From positions 1-23,409 of the forward strand of contig JAPLNJ010000602.1 in NCBI GenBank assembly GCA_026692885.1: DNA of 23,409 bases. The letters are read 5' to 3'. A program made the translations under genes and the position numbers. Below, piece by piece: positions 21,601-23,409 of the stretch (position 1 is its first letter; each line of letters opens with the position of its first letter). The notes beneath the pieces are model-generated. The model was not told where the DNA came from and did no database searches. It worked only from the letters and a program-made list of their open reading frames with translations. Source of the stretch: Planctomycetota bacterium (GTDB lineage Bacteria > Planctomycetota > Planctomycetia > Pirellulales > Pirellulaceae).

Positions 21601-23409
21601 CTTTGGCCGCCACTGCTCGTCCAGGTAAGCGAGCAGTCCGCGGACGGTCGGCCCGGTCTGCCCGTAGACTCCCACGGGGATCTTGTCAGTGGGAGGCAGA
21701 GCCTCGCTTGGGTGCAACGCCGGATGCAGGTAGTGCTGCGTGTACGTGCCGACATCCAGCAGCCGAGCGATCCCGAGCAGTTCATCCAGCGACGAGTTGA
21801 TCCCCGGCAGCAATTCGCCCACGACGCTGTTGACGATCCGGTTGCCATCTTCGTCCACTTCGACGCCGATGTCCGCTTGCAGATCTACCAGCGATTCACC
21901 GAGGTCGTCCAGTAACCCGCCCAGGAATCCTTCCAGGCTGACATCCAGCGTGCCGGCGACAAGCTCATTGACCTCCGTCCCGTCCGCGAAGAAGACGTGG
22001 ACCTCGTCTTCCCCCGCCTGCACCTGTTCGTCCACCGCGGCGCCCGTCTTATTGACTCGCAAGGAGACCGTGCCGGTGAGCGTCACCTGGTCCAGCCCCG
22101 CCGTAGTGACCGTGCCGCCGCCTTGCACGGCGTAGCCCGTGCCGCTGGCCGTCGGCAACACCACCATGCCCAATTGACCGCCAATCAACTGCAGACCCGT
22201 CCCGTTAACGCCCAAGAAAGCCTTCAGGTTCGCGATGCCCAACTGCAGCGTCGTGGCGGTGCCGACGGTGGACTGCGTCACTCCGACCTCGCCGGTCACC
22301 TCCAGCAGGTCAGCAAAAGCCACCGTCACCGTGCCGGCGACACTCAGCAGCGATCCCAGGCTGCCCGCGTGGTCCAACGTTACCGTCTGGCCGCCGGCCA
22401 ACTCGACCGCCAACGGGGTCTTCGCGAAATCCACCACCATCGCGTTCGCCGCGCCCGTGGTGGTGGTCCCCAAGCCTCGATTCAAAGCGACTTCCAGCCC
22501 GGTCGCCGACAACGTCACCTGGTCGATCCCCACCAGCCCCGCGCTGCCCGTCGTCCCCTGCAGGGCCACCCAGCGGCGATTGTCGCCCGGCAGCGGGATC
22601 TTCGGCACCAAGAAGGCCACCGCTGCGTCCACGTCCGTCACCGACAAACCCGCCGCATCGGCGTTCGTCTCTGGCCCGTTCAGGCCGGCGAACAGACCAC
22701 CGCTCTCCACGCCCAGCACCAACGCCCACACGTCCAACTCGCTACCGTCGGACAGTGCCGCGTGCCACGCCTGCCGCGTCAGGCTCAGGTCGCCCGACAG
22801 GATGAAGAAGTCGTACAGCGAAAAGCTCGGCAGATGGCCGAGTTCCAGCAGTTCTAAGCCTGGCAAACTGAAGTCAAAGTCCGGCAGGCCGGGCAGATCC
22901 GGCAACCCCGGCAGCCCCGGCAACGACGGCAGCGACCAATCCGGCAGACTCAGCCCAAAGTCGATGTACGGCACAACGAAGTTCGGAAGGCTGGGCAGAT
23001 CAAACGCCAGATTCAACGAGATTTCTGGCAGCGACAGACTCAGGTCCGGCACCACAAAGTCCGTGAACGGCTGGAACCAAATCTGCCCCACCGAGGCTTT
23101 CAGCGAGAACCATTTCAGCGAACCCAGGTCGGGGCGATTCGCCAGGGGATTGAGTTGCGAAACCAGCAGCGAAAAATTGACGTCCTCCATCCCAAACCCC
23201 AGGAAGTCCGAGTGGCTCCACGGCGGACCGTTCACACCCACGTAGGCCTTCGCGTCCAGGCCCCACAGCCGCAGGGTGTCCACCTTGACGGTCGTGTTAT
23301 CCGAGAGCTGCGCGTCCAGCGTGCCTTTCTCGATCCCGAATTGGCCCTGCACGTAAAAGAAGTCCGAGGCACTCAGCTCGATCGTCCCCGTGGCCCGCAA
23401 CAGCGGCCC
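12259..23409 (-). CDS. Giant surface/adhesin-like protein, N-terminal part (5' end outside window, frame broken near 12700)
   Basis: This frame is open from the right edge to a TAA at 12259-12261. Codons continue upstream of the first possible start (TTG at 23400-23398), and the repeat there is already under way, so the true start is outside the window. In order it encodes three beta-rich repeats with a Leu-Pro linker, long beta-rich and helical segments, an RTX block at 15885-15570, and filamentous-haemagglutinin-like beta-helix sequence. Only two cysteines were seen before the frame break. The last ~145 codons (about 12700 to 12259) are Arg/His-rich, have lost the repeat pattern, and look like out-of-frame translation, while the neighbouring frame carries on the same kind of protein. 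The true product therefore very probably continues into the 1-12695 segment. A role in adhesion or as a surface or extracellular structural protein is inferred from RTX and beta-helix content; no catalytic motif was seen. No signal peptide can be judged. Confidence 0.9.
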   Translation of the reverse strand, partial: GPLLRATGTIELSASDFFYVQGQFGIEKGTLDAQLSDNTTVKVDTLRLWGLDAKAYVGVNGPPWSHSDFLGFGMEDVNFSLLVSQLNPLANRPDLGSLKWFSLKASVGQIWFQPFTDFVVPDLSLSLPEISLNLAFDLPSLPNFVVPYIDFGLSLPDWSLPSLPGLPGLPDLPGLPDFDFSLPGLELLELGHLPSFSLYDFFILSGDLSLTRQAWHAALSDGSELDVWALVLGVESGGLFAGLNGPETNADAAGLSVTDVDAAVAFLVPKIPLPGDNRRWVALQGTTGSAGLVGIDQVTLSATGLEVALNRGLGTTTTGAANAMVVDFAKTPLAVELAGGQTVTLDHAGSLGSLLSVAGTVTVAFADLLEVTGEVGVTQSTVGTATTLQLGIANLKAFLGVNGTGLQLIGGQLGMVVLPTASGTGYAVQGGGTVTTAGLDQVTLTGTVSLRVNKTGAAVDEQVQAGEDEVHVFFADGTEVNELVAGTLDVSLEGFLGGLLDDLGESLVDLQADIGVEVDEDGNRIVNSVVGELLPGINSSLDELLGIARLLDVGTYTQHYLHPALHPSEALPPTDKIPVGVYGQTGPTVRGLLAYLDEQWRPKLLGNVPNGLVMALTDTGFQLRFRKSLSYDQQFGLEFGDSFDAVGLKFDTSATLNVGIQSDLDFDLAVNWMGSGASNFNLNKLGLQATAATHDLAMGGSIGPLTVSIGDPAKELGQGSLSLGGAISYVNGVFGFAPASNRLNFELPVYASLAGVDLAAGATPKVIVEGGLFGNDSGFTVTTANFDKMFDFKNLTAAQVIQMFPDFRDYLESEVQNADSLISQIPFVQAALNQVLTFATVFDEQVYSKINFDRLRVDLLNGVGGAIAAGQKTFTAAGVTFTSDMAGQYVSLLNGTTIVSTYKISAVTDAHTLQLMTAPQQAVSNQAFVVHQQLEKLQTLQELTTALNAAQVLPAGLTVTFDPVTQVFAFPLAFTAALPSLTAALDFGFDFGGVELSTAAQAVIQASIAGGVSFFVDLDGKVEQGTAGALTEGSDQFTSSAFTFTASMVGYDLVVGAETYEIKTFVDAHTVTLDKAAAATATGQSFSVKQGVVFGIDQTHLTGNVAVDVNDLAVAAKLGFLGLTTGGTGSGSGIHIGATAAIGLDRDPQTVTAGDQRFSFSEIFSGAVADAFQFSFTGDARARLKGLTLNAGLGGDLPIAPQAEVGVYVQDLLSWTNVKTVYQTPSLPFDLAGEKAAGRLTGNEVVLVLPDLGAAFDFQNLSFADIVSGVRMGLDFLNDSLENEPFYHTQLPVINRALSDVFSFATDFAAKLEQAAAHPAAAIQDVETVFENALGITDNNTLPAHDQKFSLRLNGSVLDVHINYGAVFSQLFSFNLDLGTLLPGVSTVGTLSDLLGGSGNIRLEALLDLEADIGIRFGGLASGDSPEMFLYDFRPTRETTVPAAAGAFTSVAFAAGSSEVTEPLYQTIKGQFLAAKLAAAGQGTVRSFRATVVSAIDNSVGANANTDNVYGAGQLLGRRQLALLDLATRLQNELGVAVTFLTGRQVLAASAAGLAGIAAFQDVAFLVDVPVPVLQASGTHLTLGARLLGSNLDLGFRAGPIEMGVSGGYAVLDGDGNRATSDYATLTVALDQPAGTPNDDGKFHFTTESIGNNIQLVLQGGFDVKLPIRLALEGLEYTLQTVFSDQGLRELFKQLTGAVRTDPRPAVVYSYPSIKQEFALLGGSFELMSMLNDPSLLLDGVDAALSSVQETFDSSVAQDIPFIGDKLLAAADFLGDARTDLVADLRKKLSGNGKLIEILRQSLNDIFGPSGLDILASAMDVGWYSETGTRLGSWVQGALPPEGTDAIQFNISLGGELLGTGFDIPLDLQLPGFSFEVDGGLALDAHWSYAFGLGLSVTDGFYLPTNTVAQGPELQFQLDASLTGEGDQPFTGEGKLLFFKATLVDQDRDPNKAGFQPGGVTGNLSLDYTGNERGRFTLTHMLSQPLSKLFNVNFAVSAGLRMGMTLEVEGVSVLPKLKGDLVAGWNWSLLNGAGTPSIGIENLRLDVGTFVTNFLQPIAEKVQNVLEPFRNVIEGLTKEVSGLDILVKPPNVMEVINLVLKAQGKPQVNWAFVYAAQDMLKLVDQVKGMLGSSGEILLGNIGGLGTTNAAATQATQADLDRLPPDLQSTVTLDGPAEVSGKLSEIATKSLGGAVLGGDKPRSGFKMWEYVKDISNWMKILQGGDATLFTYEMPLLELKSDFDLVLARIMIGPVPVTLSAVGRLKAAVDLAFGYDTYGIRKAIDTGNPLYALDGFFVSDFTLPEFKDGKIVPGTGGVEKPEFSLDVFVGLQAAVDLTLVKAGLEGGVELTVDADMQDIARSKLTKDAEGNVTNVAWVSDGKIRGSEVVTMWEYKDGGFKNLFNLQAKSDLVASAFAEVCVPGFGCTSVFDEELFRVNLFEYEYAAPHVQPTLGKVEDGVLTLNAGPLAGKREYFNTDDGNETFIVSGSGGTVNVEYDEWYQIYSGVTQVVADMGAGDDTFDARRLKDVKVKVKGGEGKDTLYAGFAGGTLDGGAGADRLYGGAGNTLLLGGEGDDKLYGEDGDDRLDGGPGADLLDGGKGNDTFAFSDDFGKDRFADAEGNLTLDFSAVTVAVTGTLSARSVEFTAGDGNRATVSRLSVTGIILSPNDDTLFVTEFPERMINIQDAGGSDSYRIKLGKSDSTKATGTLNFTDTAGDFDEIRLEQTLLTTPLAFSPDRVANGREVVTFTGGVERVTLVGKNGQYDHGEIIDFGSTVSYTSNGMTGATLQTTGVRIVADKVQASGPLQAGHVIVESFQTLTINQTLHAASQGYIDARVFANDASIHLATDLVVNTAADPQEGDPIGWVRLAAPDGSIINNNGSTISAPDGHVILKAKKTIGTSSAPILTQAGSLTAATATSGQGDIFVVEADDLHLVNQGHHDVLENTGLMVPTQNPEPKWLSKATWISSSGGWLTQVRDGQPDYALATGNGDIDLALTQRDALLMLQVGTIVTRAAGTDIRLKADDMDFVSGENRILGSGQLLIRSNDDTLSYRVGSAAEVPAGGDRSELGPNGYLDLSMRDIAAIGDNFSLVTIGHRQASNQMWIGDVKDATQIKATGNARVVHAALRDDVLFLAERVNVQGDVQVPGHQAEVRGRLLEVQAMNVHDPMGLPDSGLYGRSVLIDIDERTLVSGWVKADDLVRISVMRTTGTDPLYTDPEGANSLRTDTGSMIQTLNAGSLIDIDTAKSIKQASLIEALGAGSTVDIKAATGVQNLEGGIITAPGAGSRVLVTAGTYLWIEDGSAVMAGVQFATVGGKPVPSIIGADATIILTSPSELWVGGSVTSSAAMTLNTGRKKFDWADYFDTIPGRVEAETPPTAGIISALRSTIFPEALRSTFVNNNLALGATVTVSVLETNKRWLAADEAGRRYVLYLYDETNNNIVDSVQVLEPHYLIGQRGFSFLLTGTLTTLQANTNIELAALDDVIVRGNINVLGSGGDLTLQSDKWVYWEGFASVQGDITLYGGVKLDGTDIGGADRKRTSLYVHPTSRVVTSGAGTQIKLRGSQDVDLLGAVVARRHDGPAVQRPWRAHWRDVCLVAEEVAVARPGRRASLDRRNDGESARCHRRNGRLLAHQRTRRDHRRRKSGRRGRVSQRGQRDHGRQPGRGDLRGFDRQRRHPRGAAGGRHCRAGVRRDRPVSGPQLHHVQRRFDAPDRGR
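12696..12700 (-). other. Apparent single-base frameshift in a run of five G
   Basis: Plus strand CCCCC (minus GGGGG). In the upstream frame the protein reads ...SQDVDLLGAVVARRHD and degenerates. Skipping one G gives ...SQDVDLLGPWLRGGTMVQQF and the beta-helix pattern carries on. A stop in the downstream frame at 12756-12758 means the switch must lie between there and about 12690, and this homopolymer is the only obvious slippage site in that interval. It may be a sequencing or assembly error, a real mutation splitting the gene, or much less likely a programmed +1 shift. Confidence 0.8.
12701..15560 (-). other. Filamentous-haemagglutinin-like beta-helix region A
   Basis: After the RTX block a transitional segment (15560-15150; NDDTLFVTEFPERMINIQDA, VVTFTGGVERVTLVGK) leads into short hydrophobic strands separated by Gly/Asn/Asp turns: VIVESFQTLTINQTLHAASQ, WVRLAAPDGSIINNNGST, ISAPDGHVILKAKKTIG, DLALTQRDALLMLQVGTIVT. 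The period is about 20-25 residues per turn, as in right-handed beta-helices of haemagglutinin-type exoproteins. Longer loops interrupt it, e.g. VPTQNPEPKWLSKATWISS near 14530 and a segment near 13360-13040 rich in Arg, Glu and Asn (ETNKRWLAADEAGRRYVLYL) that probably forms a small protruding domain. The region continues across the frame break. Confidence 0.7.
15571..15885 (-). other. RTX (haemolysin-type) calcium-binding repeat block
   Basis: It begins at MGAGDDTFDARR, then GGEGKDTLYAGF, then six contiguous nonapeptides at 15759-15598 of the form GGxGxDxLx: GGAGADRLY, GGAGNTLLL, GGEGDDKLY, GEDGDDRLD, GGPGADLLD, GGKGNDTFA. It ends at DDFGKD. The second unit has lost its Asp (GGAGNTLLL). RTX repeats form a parallel beta-roll that folds on binding extracellular calcium and are common in secreted adhesins. 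The block is followed by VTVAVTGTLSARSVEFTAG, a strand pattern often seen after such rolls. Confidence 0.95.
15960..16620 (-). other. Domain preceding the RTX block, with the only cysteine pair of the N-terminal part
   Basis: It starts around FGYDTYGIRKAIDTGNPLYA and LDGFFVSDF, continues with LVKAGLEGGVELTVDADMQD and DGKIRGSEVVTMWEYKDGG, and ends with VLTLNAGPLAGKREYFNTDD before the RTX repeats. The order 'YDTxGIRK... LDGFFVSD... AGxxGGxxxTVDxDxxD... DGKIRxSE... LTLNAGPLAGxR' followed by RTX matches a recurring arrangement I recall from giant planctomycete proteins. No database check was possible. A CxxxxxC pair lies at 16158-16138. Confidence 0.5.
16138..16158 (-). other. Isolated cysteine pair, CVPGFGC
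   Basis: The codons TGC GTC CCG GGC TTC GGC TGT give C-x5-C around a Pro-Gly turn. I saw no other cysteine between the right edge and the frame break. A local disulfide in an exported protein is the simple inference. Confidence 0.8.
16625..18040 (-). other. Beta-rich segment with central amphipathic helices
   Basis: The first part is beta-rich (QFNISLGGELLGTGFDIPL, LQLPGFSFEVDGGLALDAHW, LQFQLDASLTGEGDQPF). Then come IGIENLRLDVGTFVTNFLQP and EKVQNVLEPFRNVIEGLTKE, an extended helical stretch, then NWAFVYAAQDMLKLVDQVKG. 'LDVGTFVTNFLQPIAEKVQ' resembles motifs I recall from other giant planctomycete proteins, but this is unverified recollection. Confidence 0.5.
18045..18225 (-). repeat. Helical module 3 (divergent)
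   Basis: Reads SLLLDGVDAALSSVQETFDS, then QDIPFIGDKLLAAADFLGDA, then DLVADLRKKL. The core 'IPFIGDKL..AADFL' parallels 'IPFVQAAL..VLTFAT' of module 1 and 'LPVINRAL..VFSFAT' of module 2. Homology is weaker and is inferred from pattern only. Confidence 0.45.
18260..19450 (-). other. Beta-rich segment between helical modules 2 and 3
   Basis: It contains an Ala-rich helical stretch (QFLAAKLAAAGQGTVRSF, LLGRRQLALLDLATRL) followed by beta strands (LTLGARLLGSNLDLGFRAGP, MGVSGGYAVLDGDGNRATSD, YATLTVALDQ). The loop DGDGNRATSD is acidic and may bind calcium, but it is not a canonical EF-hand. I do not recognise a named family. Confidence 0.45.
19460..19648 (-). repeat. Helical module 2
   Basis: Reads FDFQNLSFADIVSGVRMGLD, then QLPVINRALSDVFSFATDFA, then AKLEQAAAHPAAAIQD. 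It matches module 1 in order and spacing of NL, P, AL and FAT-F. It is followed by an acidic stretch and then a beta segment (KFSLRLNGSVLDVHINYG). Confidence 0.55.
20130..20340 (-). repeat. DAHT repeat, copy 2
   Basis: Reads SSAFTFTASMVGYDLVVG, then ETYEIKTFVDAHTVTLDKAA, then TGQSFSVKQG. It is the second of two related ~60-residue units. The separation (about 470 bases start to start) includes a further beta segment with a Val/Phe-rich core (FDFGFDFGGVEL). Confidence 0.75.
20600..20800 (-). repeat. DAHT repeat, copy 1
   Basis: Reads QKTFTAAGVTFTSDMAGQYV, then TYKISAVTDAHTLQLMTAPQ, then SNQAFVVHQQ. It shares with copy 2 (20340-20130) the pattern FT(S/A)xM.G..(V/L), then TY.I....DAHT(L/V).L..A, then Q.F.V.Q. 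It is about 60 residues of probable beta-sandwich followed by a short Gln/Leu helix (LEKLQTLQELTTAL). Confidence 0.75.
20815..21045 (-). repeat. Helical module 1 (NL...LPxxxxAL..V..FAT.F type)
   Basis: Includes FKNLTAAQVIQMFPDF, SEVQNADSLISQIPFVQAAL and NQVLTFATVFDEQVYSKINF. The spacing matches module 2 at 19648-19460 (FQNLSFADIV, TQLPVINRAL, SDVFSFATDFAAKLEQ). The order NL, then acidic helix, then Q-(I/L)-P-hydrophobic, then AL, then FAT-F is shared. It probably forms a short helical hairpin between beta-rich segments. Confidence 0.55.
21050..21985 (-). other. Beta-rich segment, first large unit after the repeats
   Basis: It opens with a short acidic helical stretch (LQADIGVEVDEDGNRIV, LLPGINSSLDELLGIARLL) and then alternates beta strands with glycine turns (LTDTGFQLRFRKSL, FGLEFGDSFDAVGLKF, LNVGIQSDLDFDLAVNW, LAMGGSIGPLTVSIGD, SLGGAISYVNGVFGFAP). 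It ends in FTVTTANFDKMFDF, which leads into the helical module. I cannot assign a named family. The alternating hydrophobic pattern suggests an extended beta sheet or sandwich. Confidence 0.5.
21985..22365 (-). repeat. Beta-rich (V/L)NGP repeat, copy 3
   Basis: It begins at SLLSVAGTVTVAFADLLEVT and continues with GVTQSTVGTATTLQLGI, LKAFLGVNGTGLQL, YAVQGGGTVTTAGLDQVTLT and VSLRVNKTGAAVDEQV. It directly follows copy 2. The opening 'LSVAGTVTVAFADL.EV.GE.GVTQ' is the beginning of the next unit, so copies 2 and 3 are in tandem. Confidence 0.65.
22375..22845 (-). repeat. Beta-rich (V/L)NGP repeat, copy 2
   Basis: It begins around FSLYDFFILSGDLSLTRQ and contains ALSDGSELDVWAL, then LFAGLNGPETNADAAGLSV, then GLVGIDQVTLSATGLEVALN. 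It aligns by eye with copy 1 over its first half and with copy 3 over its whole length (FAGLNGP versus FLGVNGT; GIDQVTLSATG versus GLDQVTLTGTV). Confidence 0.65.
22882..22935 (-). repeat. Six consecutive x-Leu-Pro tripeptides in a Leu-Pro-rich linker
   Basis: The codons spell SLPSLPGLPGLPDLPGLP, six perfect xLP units. They lie in a wider Leu/Pro/Phe/Asp-rich linker of about 23060-22840 that joins repeat copies 1 and 2 (other pieces: LSLPEISL, FDLPSLPNF, LSLPDW, FSLPG). At the DNA level this gives a repeated nine-base pattern around 'ccggca'. An extended, proline-ruled spacer is inferred. Confidence 0.85.
23160..23409 (-). repeat. Beta-rich (V/L)NGP repeat, copy 1 (partial)
   Basis: This is the most N-terminal part of the window. 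It has the pattern 'F..v.G.f.i..g....lsd.t.v.v..l.l.g..a.vGvNGP', including FFYVQGQFGIEKG and AYVGVNGP. The same pattern recurs in copies 2 and 3. The upstream part of this copy lies outside the window. Similar repeats occur in other giant bacterial surface proteins as I recall them; this was not searched. Confidence 0.65.

Noticed and set aside
22840..23060. Collagen-like repeat
   Set aside because: The three-residue period is x-Leu-Pro, not Gly-x-y. Glycine occupies the x position only in some units.
23398..23400. TTG as the start codon of the giant gene
   Set aside because: Open codons continue upstream to the window edge, and the sequence there is already mid-repeat. There is no ribosome binding site or signal peptide.
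1..23409. CRISPR arrays, tRNA/rRNA genes, insertion sequences, promoters, terminators, attachment sites
   Set aside because: No regularly spaced identical repeats, no cloverleaf or rRNA-like sequence, no transposase, and no non-coding gap in which regulatory sites could lie.

Overview
The whole 23.4 kb window is one giant minus-strand coding region. It is open from the right edge to the left edge, and both its N-terminus and its C-terminus lie outside the window. There is no intergenic DNA, promoter, terminator, RNA gene, CRISPR array or insertion sequence. Reading from right (N-terminal) to left (C-terminal), the sequence is open in one frame from 23409 to about 12700 (roughly 3,570 codons) and then in a second frame from about 12695 to 1 (roughly 4,230 codons). 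The switch is explained by one extra base in a run of five G (minus strand) at 12696-12700. If that base is an error or a recent mutation, the intact protein has more than 7,800 residues inside the window alone.

The protein looks like a secreted or cell-surface giant adhesin-like protein. It is rich in Gly, Thr, Val, Asp and Leu and almost free of cysteine. It is built from: (1) 23409-21985, three copies of a ~150-residue beta-rich repeat with a (V/L)NG(P/T) motif, with a Leu-Pro-rich linker after the first; (2) 21985-16620, long beta-rich segments alternating with short helical modules, three of which look related, plus a pair of ~60-residue repeats; (3) 16620-15960, a domain preceding the RTX block; (4) 15885-15570, RTX (haemolysin-type) calcium-binding nonapeptides; (5) 15560-1880, filamentous-haemagglutinin-like beta-helix sequence with recurring modules, interrupted by a flagellin-hook-like domain (about 12065-11660) and by a ~520-residue acidic, Trp/Tyr-rich domain (about 9425-7860); (6) 1878-1186, an autotransporter-associated beta-strand (PATR-like) module; (7) 1180-1, two galactose-binding/malectin-like domains flanking an Ig-like domain, the second cut by the window edge.

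The organism is most likely a high-GC environmental bacterium. Very long genes combining RTX, haemagglutinin-like, PATR and lectin-like modules are well known in Planctomycetota, so that phylum is my best guess. This rests on recalled architecture, not on a marker gene. There is no second gene, so nothing can be said about operon partners, secretion machinery or regulation.
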